64,000 bases of DNA, taken from positions 7,695,501 through 7,759,500 of the forward strand of contig NC_090711.1 in the NCBI RefSeq assembly GCF_040954835.1, given 5' to 3'. Positions 36,206 to 46,505 of the stretch are shown here, in pieces (positions within the stretch are counted from its first letter, which is position 1; each line of letters opens with the position of its first letter). The notes under the pieces were generated by a model. It was not told the origin of the DNA. It saw nothing but the letters and a program-made list of their open reading frames with translations, and ran no database searches. The translations under genes and the position numbers were made by a program. This stretch comes from Lepisosteus oculatus. Lineage: Eukaryota; Chordata; Actinopteri; Semionotiformes; Lepisosteidae.

Positions 36206-38300
36206 GAAGAAACCTGCCTGTGATAATGTGATAACATTATTTTGCAACTATTGCAGAACAGCAATGATACGTTTTTTTACTGTTGCAATCTTAATTGCTA
36301 AAAATACTTAAAATATTAAAATCTTAAAATTCTAAAAAAGGTTTCTTTTCTTACCTGTAAATGCCATACTAATAATATACACTTTACTGGAAACACTGGA
36401 AATCCTGTATCAAAAGATGTTCACTATGTCCTGCAATGCAATATTAAACATGTCTGTTTCACCTGTATGACCTTCTTTATCACTTGTGTAGCCTTGGAAA
36501 CCTCAGTATTTCAGGGTGTGTCAGAAATGTTTTAGCTAAAAATCACAGGATTCAGATCAGGTGAAAGGATAACAACGAACTTATTTGAAAGAAATCCAGT
36601 GTCAGATGTTTCATGCAAAAAACGAATCTGAAAAGTTCATTAAAGTTCTCTCCACAGTTGCAACCACATTTCTGTTTTCTTCACAATGAACTCTGAACAT
36701 CTTCCTCCATCTTGAAAAATCAGGAGGGCCCTTGACAGTAACAAGCAGATGTTAATTCCACAGCAGAAAGTAGAAGGAAGAAAATGGGAAGAATTCACAC
36801 ACCTTTTAACTTGTTCCTTCTACATTTCAACATGGAATTAACTCCTATTTATACGTTTGCAGTCACATCTCAACATTCGAGCCTAAGTTCTATTTACTAC
36901 AGACAAAAGCCAATAAAATACTAAATAGAGTAGTGTTAATACATATTAAATAATATTAATAGCATCTTTATTCACAGACTAGATACTAGCAACAAGAGTG
37001 CTTCGGAAGGTCCAGACCGCACATTCGATGTCTTTCTCTCCTGTTGGGGGATATTGCCTTTTCTCACCTTTTCCTTTGAACCCCCAAATTGATTGTCGAC
37101 ACCCCACATGATGAAAGTTTTAAGGTTTAAAATAAGAGGATGGGTTCTGGTCCAAGAGGGGGACTCGTTCGCCTTTTACCTTGATCTTTCTTCTGGCACA
37201 CACCTAGAGAGCTGCCCGTCGTGAACCGATTTTGAACCGCTGCAAGGCACTTCAGTCTGGACTTGGGTGAGTGTTTGGTGAAGCTGGTGGGTAAATAATG
37301 TTGAGCATAAAAGTTTAGAAAGATCATCAGAACAGTATAAGTACAAGAATACAGTACCTTTTATGCAGATGAAGATATCTTACAGACCTGAAGAGAATGC
37401 GAGACTACATATTGCATATTTTATTAGATATAAAGGAAACAAGAAACTTAAGTTTTGAATGCAAAATAAGCATGATAAATTACTGGCTTTAAAGGGAAAC
37501 ATGACCTAGTATGGTATTATTTTTACATGCTAAAATGTCATAAGCTGTCAAGAAATCCAAAGTGCCTTTCCAAGTGTATTAAATGATCCAGGTTTTGAGA
37601 TTTTTTAAGGGTATGTATTTCTGTGTATTTTCACAGTTCCTGAGTAGGATATCTCTCGTGACAAGCTCCTGAAGGGCACTCCTCTCAATAGACTGAAGCA
37701 CAACCCCAGACTGAGGGTGTTCACATGTAAATGTAAATAGTGCTGTTGACAATCAAACAGGCTGGGGCAGAAAATCTAGGATCTCTCACTATGGTGGAGA
37801 TGATTCAGTACAGATCTTGAGAACAACTTTGCTTCAGTAACAGTCAGGTTCACACAGTAGCATATGGTAGCAATGGTGTGTCACTGCTCATAAACCTTCT
37901 TTGCTAAGAAAATGAAATACATCGTGAAGCAAAGGTATAAGGCAGTGTGGGTCTTTCTGGGAAGCTGCTGCACTGGCAACAACGTAGCAAATGATCAAAA
38001 GATAAGATTCCTGCTCCCCTGTGGCCCTGAATTGGAAGAATATGTTAAAAAATGGATGGATGGAATAGAATATTGCTTTAGATACGTTATTTTTATGAAT
38101 TCAGAAGATGTATGAAATCTATTGTTGATTTGAGCAATAAATCATTAATTAAAAACTGTAACATGTGCGAGACATGAAACTGAAAATGATTCTCAAGGAC
38201 AGTCTGAGTTTTAATTGAACTACAGCTTTTTAATGATACAGCTTTTACACAAAATGTTACGAACGGGACATAGGCATACAGCAGTATTATGCTACATGCA
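36206..38300. other. DIDO1-TCFL5 intergenic region
   Basis: No coding gene is visible. About 36985-37290 is a somewhat more GC-rich block with an antisense open frame of 66 codons that shows no recognisable domain or splice context. A SINE tail remnant lies at about 37975-38068. The rest is unremarkable. Confidence 0.6.
37975..38068 (+). mobile_element. SINE 3' fragment
   Basis: CCTGTGGCCCTGAATTGGA followed by a degraded linker and AAAAAATGGATGGATGG match the 3' end of the SINE family seen at 2484. The head and body are missing or unrecognisable. Confidence 0.55.
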
Positions 38301-38304
38301 TCAG

Positions 38305-38569
38305 TCCCGCGAAAACGTGTTGGAAGCAGGTGTGAGACCAGGCTTCATGCGGGTGACGTCACATATGAAGGGATCGGCCGAGATGGAGGTGGCGTAAGGA
38401 GGCAACAAATTTGGCCCAAGAAAATTGTAGAAAACAAAAACACACCAGCTACTCCACATTCCTCGGCGCCGCTGAGTGCATTTCGAATCGAGGAGCGTTC
38501 AAAAGGTCAACATTAGGCTTTTCGACCTCCGAGTCTTCCAGAAACTTCCAAGACCCTGAGGTATAAAAT
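38305..38569 (+). promoter_or_regulatory. TCFL5: TCFL5 candidate promoter: E2F-, CRE-, heat-shock- and TATA-like sites
   Basis: Four sites can be read directly. TCCCGCGAAA at 38305-38314 fits the E2F consensus. TGACGTCA at 38354-38361 is a full palindromic CRE. TTCcaGAAacTTC at 38536-38548 is a perfect three-unit heat-shock element. TATAAAAT at 38562-38569 is TATA-like, 13 nt after the heat-shock element. A CpG-rich segment follows from about 38660. The cluster lies 0.6-0.9 kb upstream of the TCFL5 ATG. TCFL5 is known for expression in male germ cells, where CREM acts through CREs; that this CRE is used is inference. The transcription start is not determined. Confidence 0.5.
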
Positions 38570-38659
38570 AAATGTATGTCTTAAAAGAGTTGTTTATTTT
38601 TTTTAGGGGAGTCTTTTCCAGAGGAGAATTCCAACTTAGGTGTATCTGTTTTTACGTGA

Positions 38660-38930
38660 ATGTAATTCGCGAGTCCGGGAGACACAAGACCGGGGGATTC
38701 GGGGGGGGGGGGGGCGTGCGCGAGCCCCTCCCGCTCAGAGCGCGAAACCGAAGCCCGAGGGCCGAGGGCCGAGGGCCGGCGAGCGCCGCAGTCAAGGCCG
38801 CTAGAGAGACAGAGAGAGAAAGCGAAAGAAATAAGTCGTTTTTGGTCCAAGAAAGCTTGTGTTTTTCCGGGTAGTTCGGGTCTCGCCCCCTTCTGCGTCT
38901 TGCGCATCTTACGCCGCGCCGCCCTGAGGA
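38660..38930. other. TCFL5: CpG-rich segment at the TCFL5 5' end
   Basis: Dense in CpG and G/C compared with the AT-rich flanks, as expected for a vertebrate promoter or first non-coding exon. It contains a run of 14 G at 38701-38714 and a short GAGGGCC tandem repeat at about 38757-38777. Both are prone to assembly and replication errors. Confidence 0.6.
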
Positions 38931-39205
38931 CTTGACTTGATTCATTGTGATTGTTGGAAACGGCGTCGGCTGTGTAAAAGTTACTACCCCCAATTTTAGA
39001 TACAACTACTGTTCATGACTGACCTGTCTGATGCAGCCTAACGGTGTTTCACCAACGGCCCTTCGATACAATTAAGCATTTTTGTACTTTCCCTGAGACT
39101 CTGCCAGAGAAACGATTAACTTCAGTAATGTATAACTCGCCTTCGAATGAGGGCCTTTTCGTTGGGTATGGTTAATTCATTCGTTGGTATATTATTTTTC
39201 TGTAG

Positions 39206-39866
39206 ACATGTCGGAAGCGAGTCAGGTCCAGGCTGTATCGCAGCCGCCCGAGCCCGGCTCTCCCGAGACGGAGGAGGCCACCGCCCCGAAGGGCGGCCTG
39301 GCCTTCAGCTCGGACCTCAGCCTGGTGGAGATGACGGAGGTGGAGTACTCGCAGCTCCAGCACATCATCTACTCCGAGATGGAGGTGCAGGACGCCGAGG
39401 CGGGCGGGCCGGAGGACGCGAGGTCAGACCTCGCCGGGAGCCACGTCCTCCTGGCCAGCGCCAGCGCCCACGGGGAGGAGGGCGCCCCCGCCGGCTGCTC
39501 GGTGCGCTGCGCCCACGGGTCGGGCGGTGGTCTCTGCGCGCCGGGCGCCGGCCAGGGCCAGGGCCACGTCGACCTGCAGGAAATTAAAATGATCCTGATG
39601 AGCGACCCCCTCCCTGCCACCTTCGCGGCGGACCGGACCCCGACCAGCGCGGGCGAGGTCCCCGGGCCCGTCTTGGCTAAAGCAAGGAACGCCGCCCCGG
39701 ACAGGAGCCGGGACCACAGGGGTGACTCCGGCGACCTCAGGCGAGCCGGTGCCGAAACCAGACCCAACCCTCCCGCCCGGGTGTGTCTGGAAAAGCGGTT
39801 CGGCTGCAGCCCCTGCGACATCAGCAGGCGTCCGGAGACCCAGGCGCCCTCGGGCGCCCTGAGCAA
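39206..39866 (+). other. TCFL5: TCFL5 first coding exon with acceptor just before the ATG
   Basis: TTATTTTTCTGTAG followed by ACATGTCGG looks like a splice acceptor ending at 39205, two bases before the ATG at 39208. Unspliced leader sequence would contain out-of-frame ATGs at 39128 and 39147, so a spliced 5' UTR is likelier. The exon is very GC-rich. It ends in phase 2 at gtatgt (39867), inside the Asn codon that opens the next exon. Confidence 0.75.
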
Positions 39867-42800
39867 GTATGTGGCAGGAATGTGCAGAGCTTCGCTGTAT
39901 TGACGGGTCTATACAGGTTCGGACTTTTATGTTAAAGGTCGTGGTTAAATAATTGCGGTTCCCTACTATTCCTTACCTTCTATGTTGTGAGAAGTTGTTT
40001 TTTATTTGGTATTTTATACGGGAAAGAGCTAATGGTTGCCAAAGGGGAGTATTCCTGTTCGTTTCAAATGGCAAGTGTCCATATTTAACGAGTAGAAAGT
40101 GAGATAAAGCCCTAGATTAAGTAGGTGCTATTGTCAATGACTTAATGACTGTTCGGAAAGTTTAAAGAAACCTTAAAAAGAGTTACAGATAAGAGGAATC
40201 AGCTCATCTAGCTTGTTTGGTAGTTAAGACTCGGCTTCAGCCACTTTGCTGTTCCACACACATCCAACCTTCTGGGTGAGGAGGATCCCCCAGTCCTGTT
40301 TCATTTTCCAACTCTGCGCCCCCCAAAAAATGACTTCAAAGTGCAGAGGGCGTGCCTCAGGGATGCTGCAGTGAGGATGTCTGTCCTTGCAGTTTCCTGT
40401 CAGGCCTGCATCACCCGGCAGAGCTGCTGGGAGTGTCCAAGGGCCTGAAACTGGGCAGGACCAAGCTGGCACCCCGGCCCGTGCCCATAGAGCTCACCTA
40501 CCCTCTCTATGGGGCCAGCCTGTGTAACTCGGCCGAGAACACTGGCACCTCCGCACAGGTAGGAACACTAGCGTGGCTACGATTAGAGTGATGGACTTTT
40601 CATCTTACTCATCTGTTCTGCTGGTGCAGTGATTAGCATTGCTGCCTCGTAGTGCTGGGGGCCTGGGTTCAGCTCCTGGGGTGCTGTCTGCGTGGAGTTT
40701 GTATGTGCTCTCTGTGTTTGTGAGGGTTTCCTCTGGGTGCTCCGGGTTCCTCCCACAGGCCAAATACATACTGGCAGGTTAATTGGCTTCTGGGAAAATT
40801 GGCCCGGGTGCAAATGTGAATTGGATAAAGCAGTTAGAAATGTATCGTCCGGAATTGAAGCCAGGGTTCCAGTGCTGTGGGGCAGCAGTGCAAATCACCA
40901 CACCCAATTTAAATGTTATCTGCTAATATACTAGCGTTCTTCTGTCTTTTCCTTTTTTTCCTTGGTTGTTGTACTCCAGCATTCCTCACAAGCCACATTT
41001 TACCTGCAACACAAGCAGGTTCCTGCTCACAGAGAAGAAGAAGGATGCTTGTGGGGGTTTTGATTCACTGGTGTGCCTTTTGTCTCAGCTGGCTTCCTTG
41101 CTATATTGCCATTAATGAGTTTTAAAAGCAGACGTCCTCCTGCTCAGGGATCTACAGTACAGTAAATTAATAAATCCAGGCGCTGTAGTGAAGGGGAATA
41201 TACAGCCTCTTTGTACGTGATGCTCCTAAATGTTTGAACAGTTCAGTTCATATTTATTTAAAACTGTAACCTGAAGGCAGATTCAGTGATTCATCCATGC
41301 AAGGTGGTTCAGTCATGCGGATCGCTGAAAGTCACAGAATGCATGAGGACAGTGCCAGGGCTTTATCCTGGTCCCCTGGTTCAGAGCAGCTGAGTCAACT
41401 GTTGTAGTAAACTGTCAGTAATTGTTGTTAAAAAAGCAAATGTTTACTTAGTAGATTTAATTTCTTTGGGATCAACTGTTACCTCTAGAGCTTGTGGCAC
41501 AGTTTTAGTCACTTTTTAGCTGTTATTAGTTTTGAGAGACATAAAATGACAAGGTTATTTTTAAAAAACAGCATAATTGATTCTATGTGTTCATATTATA
41601 TCTTAATCTTTTGTTTTAAGAGTATTGGAAGTTTTTCACAGTTCCTGGAATCGGCAAAGCACCAGGAGCTGATTCCAAGGAATTTCACCTTTAGTTACCA
41701 ACAAGACACAGAATCTTTCGAACCAACAGTCCTGACCCAAACCAAGTCCTTAGCCGAACAAGTCTGGGTTAATCAAGAAGGTATGGAGATGTTTAGAGAA
41801 TTCTACTGTATAAAATAAGCTATTTTTAATAGCAGTTACAGATAGCAGCAGCTTATTGTTTGATCATTGCATTGGAATTTTGAGTCTTCAGGTAGGGATG
41901 TAAGTGTGATTGAGTTTTTGATTTTAAGGTTCATGACGGTGGATTGAAGTTGTTTATAATTCAAGTTGTGACCTGTAACCAGTGAACTGCAAATTAGTAT
42001 TTAGTACGGTTTGATGACGTTCATTAATTTAGCAAGTGAAATAAGTTTGGTAGAATTGTATTATTATACAATGATGCCCATCCTAAAGTTTATTGGACAC
42101 TCATTTCTCCAAGCAAGATAGTTAAGAATTTAAGCACATCAGCAGTTTCAAGATACATGGTGTGCCTTAAACCTCTATTGCTGTGTGGTTTTAAGTTACT
42201 TAATGCACAAGATATCTGAACAGCAGTTATGATGGAATAGGTCCAGAAGAGATTTCTTTATCGTATAAGGAGGACAGCTCCTCAAGCTACTGAAGTATTG
42301 AATAAACCAGTGAGCAGCACTGGACATGGAGCTTAGAGCTGCTTATGTCTGCCCCTGTGTAAGGAGCCGCCCGGTTCTTTGTGAAAGAGAAACACGCCAA
42401 GCGGGCTGAAGATGCCGAAAGGGCTCCCATCTTTCTTCTTTATCAACGCGTTCCCCCCCCCCCCTTCTCCCGCAAAAAAAGAAATCTTACAGGCCAGACG
42501 CAGGGCGAGCAGCAGGCGCAGCCGGGCCCGCGGGCAGCAGGCGGCCGGCGAGCGGCGCGCCCTCAGCGACATCCAGAACGTGCTGGCGGCCCCGGGCGGC
42601 GAGGCCGCGGACGGCACCCTCAGGAAGAGCAGAGGGTACGGGGAGAACTCGCTTCGCCGGGAGAGGCACAACAGCATGGAGCGGGACAGGAGGTGCTTAT
42701 CCGTGGAGCGGGAAAGGAAATGGGTCGCGAGCTGCTTTCCCCGACAGCTGTAACAGGCTGTAGTTTTTGGTTTCTGTTGCTGCTCAGTTCACTTTTGAAG

Positions 42801-44304
42801 TCCATTGTTCTGTCATTTTCCCCGCAAGGGATCCTTCTTGCTTTTTGAGTATCTCCCACCGTGCCATGATTAGTTTTGTCTTCTCCTTAATATTGTTGAC
42901 CCCAGATCTTACGTTTGTTTTAACATTTTATTGACAGTATTGTTTTTAGAAAGTGTCCATTTTTCCCAGCTAAATGATGTAAGTTGTATTATACCGCCGA
43001 GTGTGTGTATTCAGAATCCTGGATAATAGAAAGCACTGTTCAGTACAGGTGTCCAAAGTGCATAATGTTGATAGAAGTGAGAACAACCTGCAGAACACAT
43101 CACTGGCAGTTTTGACTTAGAAAATATTGGTTTGTATTCTGTTTATTGCATCTCTGCATTAATTAAGTGTGCAAAGCCTTCCATCTTTAAATTGTTTTAT
43201 TTGCAAGAATTAGGGCAAAAAATCAACACTGAATTCAGTTTAAATCAGTGTAGTTTCTCCTTGGAATACTTTCAGAAGGAGAATCCGTATTTGTTGTGAT
43301 GAGCTGAACATCCTGGTTCCATTTTGCACCCCTGAGACTGACAAAGCTACAACACTGCAGTGGACCACCGCGTTCCTCAAATACATTGATGAAGTACACG
43401 GAGACAGCCTGAGAAAGGTAGGTATGGAGAATACCCATTTAAAAAATAATAGTAAAATGTTTTATGGTAAATTGAATATCTTCAGAACATCATTAACATG
43501 ATTTGCAGCCTACAGAGGACTTAAATTTGAACATAATGTTATAGCATTCTAGCTGTAAATAATAGTCTTTAAAAATACTTTTTGCATGTTTCCTGGTTTG
43601 TAAAAGTAGATGTGAAGGTCATACTGGTTTATAAATAATTGATTTCCTAAACTGGAAACCAGAAATAGCACTAGATACACATTGTTCTATAAAATAAAAT
43701 GCAGAAATACGAAGTGGTACATTTGTGCTGTGTATATCTAGGATACTAAGAGTCAGAATTGACGTTTTTCAAGGATGTTCTTGTAGAGAGGGGGTTCCCA
43801 ATGCTTGCCTTGGAGGTCCTCTCGCCTATTTCTGTTCCAGACAAGCTCTCTATTGTAGCACCAAAACCTTAATTAACCTAATAATCAGAATAATTTCCAG
43901 CCCTTTTGTGCCCTTAAACAGAAATAAAATTACTTTGAAATAAAATTCCAAACCTCTTGAGTAGAAACCAATGTGAATATTCCACTAAAGCACCTTTTTT
44001 AACTTGGTAGTAAGCCCTAATTGAACTAAATAATGAAGCTGAGCTAGAATGAAAACCATCAGGTGTGTGTTTGACCCCAGGATCAGGACTGGGAACCCCA
44101 GTTTTAGATATTAAGCCATGCAAAACGTGATTGTGGTACAGAAATTGCATTTTGCCAACAGATACTTTGTGATCCTCTCTTGTCCAGGAGTTTGAGAATG
44201 CTTTCTGTGGCAAGACTGGCAAACGCCTGAAGCCTGGCCTGACGGAGCAGCACATGCCTCATGAAGAGAGCCCACTGAGCAGCGTGCCAGTGGAGCAGAA
44301 ATGA
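39208..44304 (+). CDS. TCFL5: TCFL5, transcription factor-like 5 (bHLH), six coding exons
   Basis: Exons: 39208-39866 (within an exon that may start at 39206), 40393-40558, 41621-41780, 42482-42692, 43276-43417, 44188-44304 (TGA at 44302). Phases 2, 0, 1, 2, 0 close to 1,455 nt and 484 residues; human TCFL5 is about 500 as I recall. Near the N-terminus is the conserved LSLVEMTEVEYSQLQHI block, then HVDLQEIKMILMSD. The bHLH lies at about residues 387-436: RRERHNSMERDRRRRIRIC, then CDELNILVPFC, KATTLQWTTAFLKYI. The tail EFENAFCGKTGKRLK is also conserved. TCFL5 is a nuclear DNA-binding factor of the bHLH family, best known from spermatocytes. Its position between DIDO1 and COL9A3 supports the call. 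Exon 4's acceptor is the least certain boundary. Confidence 0.95.
40619..40846 (+). mobile_element. SINE copy in TCFL5 intron 2
   Basis: CTGGTGCAGTGATTAGCATTG head, GGGTTCAGCTCCTGG box-B-like segment, GTGGAGTTTGTATGTGCTC, GGTTAATTGGCTTCTGGG and GGATAAAGCAGTTAGAAATG. Same family and orientation as the copy at 2484; part of the 3' region is missing and there is no GGAT repeat at the end. Confidence 0.75.
40852..40908 (-). mobile_element. inverted SINE head fragment next to the previous copy
   Basis: Read on the minus strand, this gives GGTGTGGTGATTTGCACTGC, CCACAGCACTGGAACCCTGG and CTTCAATTCC, which matches the SINE head in opposite orientation. Together with 40619-40846 it forms a head-containing inverted pair. 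Confidence 0.55.
42482..43417 (+). other. TCFL5: TCFL5 exons 4 and 5: basic region and helix-loop-helix
   Basis: Exon 42482-42692 carries an Arg-rich stretch (RRRASSRRSRARG), the conserved ERRALSDIQNV and the basic region RRERHNSMERDRR. Exon 43276-43417 begins RRRIRICCDELNILVPFC and ends HGDSLRK. The His, Glu-Arg and Arg residues that contact an E-box in bHLH proteins are present. The acceptor of the first exon is placed after a C12 tract and seven A's, because only that AG gives phase 1. The donor at 42693 (gtgctt) is weak in the intron's +3 to +6 positions. Confidence 0.85.
43791..44099. mobile_element. fold-back DNA element (MITE-like) in TCFL5 intron 5
   Basis: The left end GGGGTTCCCAATGCTTGCC and the reverse complement of the right end, GGGGTTCCCAGTCCTGATCC, match. 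The similarity continues inward through TTTCTGTTCCA and TTTTCATTCTA and through AAGCTCTC and CTCAGCTTC. The whole 309 bp is therefore an imperfect palindrome. It has no coding capacity. Similar palindromic elements with these ends are abundant in fish. No clear target-site duplication is seen. Confidence 0.65.
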
Positions 44305-44715
44305 AGTCAAGGACACTGTATAGAGTATGTATTTTTTGCAAATACTCCAGAAGAGTATTTTGATTGCATTCTTAATGTACACACTAAAAATATTTAAAAT
44401 ATACATTGCAGAAATCCCTATCTGTATGCACATGGTTGGCTGTGCATAGTAAGAAAAGAGCAGTCACAGGCTCTAATCTTGCTGCACTGATTAGTAGACT
44501 AATGATGCATCTGAATTGTCTGTTGTTCCGTTGAGCTCTAACCAAAAGGAGACCATTGTGTACAGTTGAAGGACATCTGGATCTCCAATAACAACCATTG
44601 TCTCACTCTGTAGCTGGAGCTCGTGTGAATGTCTTGCATACATAATTCTTGTCTATAGTTTACATATTTAAAAACATATTGATACAAAATAAAGTTGTGT
44701 GTCTTTTTATACTGT
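44305..44715 (+). terminator. TCFL5: TCFL5 3' UTR with AATAAA at 44688-44693
   Basis: A canonical AATAAA at 44688 is followed by a GT/T-rich stretch (GTTGTGTGTCTTTTTATAC), as expected for a cleavage site about 20 nt later. It is the first AATAAA after the stop. Confidence 0.7.
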
Positions 44716-45575
44716 CTTAAAAACCAAAAACAAGAGCAACATGATGAGTCTTTACCCTCCTGTTTCTTCTGTAATGCTTGTCATTTTATTGGGAGACCTG
44801 GTATTTGAGCTGTGACCATACAGACATACATCAGGATAATTCTCTTCTTATATGGAAGCATCATAGGTACAACAGTGGCACCAACAGATCAAGTTCTGTA
44901 GGGCTAAATAATGGAGTTATCAACTTTTATTCTAAAACACATTTGAAATTTTTAGATTTCTCTTTCACAACACGATTGTGAAATATGAAGGATAACTATA
45001 CATCTTTTAATTTCTTGAATATGGGGGGAAAAGGAACATGAAACTGTTTTGCAGAAAAGCTTCCAGAGGTGGCACTGTTTCTCCATGCTAGATTTTAAAA
45101 GGTAAAGAAAAATACCGGACAGGTTTTCTCCAGTAGTTTACTACAATATTATTTATATTAATATATAGTAATATTTTGCATCTTAAATGATAAGTCAAAT
45201 TGACTTTTACTTGCAAATATATATATATATTAAATAAAGCTAAATGAATTGGGTATTTGTTACACATTAAAATGGACAGGTTTGGAATTAATAACATACT
45301 TGTATTTGGTTAATGATTATTGGAGTAGGATAGGTTCTACTTTTTAATAGCTTGAAAGCACTTACATTCTTAAAAGTACTGTAACATCAATAGTTTGCCA
45401 TGTTCTGTAATTTAAGACTAAAGTTTCTTGTTTTCCTTGTTGGCATTTACATTTTAAAAATAAAACAATTTCAAAACATTGTTTTCTATTTTGTTTAAAC
45501 AATTCAAGAATTCTTGTGTATATTCAGTTTATAACTTGTATCATTGATTTTTATTGATGTTTAGAACAGAGTAAT
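44716..45575. other. gap between convergent genes TCFL5 and COL9A3
   Basis: About 0.9 kb of AT-rich sequence between the two predicted 3' ends. It contains a short (AT)n run at about 45220 and no gene that I can support. Confidence 0.6.
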
Positions 45576-46505
45576 GTTTTACTGAAAAGTGGCTTTATTT
45601 GATATTTCTTACAACATATGGTGCTGTAGTGCTTTACTGTACATACAACAGTCACCCACAAATAATAAATAGAATTTAAATTCATGTATATTTAATAGTT
45701 ACAGCACCATTGCATAGTGGATGTGGATTTACATTGAAGACGTGGAAAGGGATTAAGCACACTTCACGGAGGACTGCATACTTGTAACAATTGTTTGCTG
45801 CACCCACAGAGACACTTAAAAGGTTTTATTTCCTGACATATTTTGCGGGGAATTGGCTTTCAGAATTAAGTCCAATTTAAACACTGCATTGTTACAAAAA
45901 CAAACAAAAACACTTTACAAGCTGCTTCCAATAACACCAAAACTAGGTAAGTGTTGAGAATGGATCTTACTGCAGGTGTACTTCAACTATACAAAATACA
46001 TGGACCCACTTTGTGATATTTATAATTCTATATACAAAGCCCCTGCGCAGAATGATGGCTCTTGCTCAGAATCGTAATCACGAAAGACAGTGTTCTGCGA
46101 GGTAAGCTTTCCTGCTGAGGAGACACAAAGCCACAGTAGGGCAGCGCTGCGTTTGAACTCTAAGCCTACCACAAAGACATTCAGGAAGAGGAACAGCAGG
46201 GAGAGGGGCCTCTGTTTGGCAAGAGAGGTGTGTAGAAAGAAATAAAAGAAGAATTGTCTTTAAGCACCTTTTCAGTAAAGTCATTCATGGGAGACTGTTT
46301 TATTGTTTACGGAGCAATACTGATGTTCTTGCGCTCTTGCTCATTACTGACGTCTGTCCTTTTTAGTTTCTTGGAAGAGTGATTTTTTTTATTGCTGTAT
46401 TGCGGGGTTTTTTTCAGCCCTCTTCCTCACTCTTTTGTTCTTAGATATCCAGTCACTTTCTCTTTTTTTTAATTAAAAAAAGGTAACTCTGCCGTTCCGC
46501 CCAGT
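45576..46505 (-). terminator. COL9A3: COL9A3 3' UTR with polyadenylation signal at 45594-45599
   Basis: Reading leftwards from the stop, AATAAA (TTTATT on +) occurs at 46298-46303 and again at 45594-45599. I take the more distal one as the main site because the sequence beyond it becomes featureless, but either could be used. Cleavage would fall about 15-20 nt left of the signal. Confidence 0.5.

Noticed and set aside
37127..37327. Small minus-strand frame in the DIDO1-TCFL5 gap
   Set aside because: 66 codons without homology, promoter or polyadenylation signal; not distinguishable from chance.
39147..39866. Open frames overlapping TCFL5 exon 1 (146 codons on +, 165 on -)
   Set aside because: High GC removes stop codons in all frames. 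Only the frame with LSLVEMTEVEYSQLQ matches a known protein.
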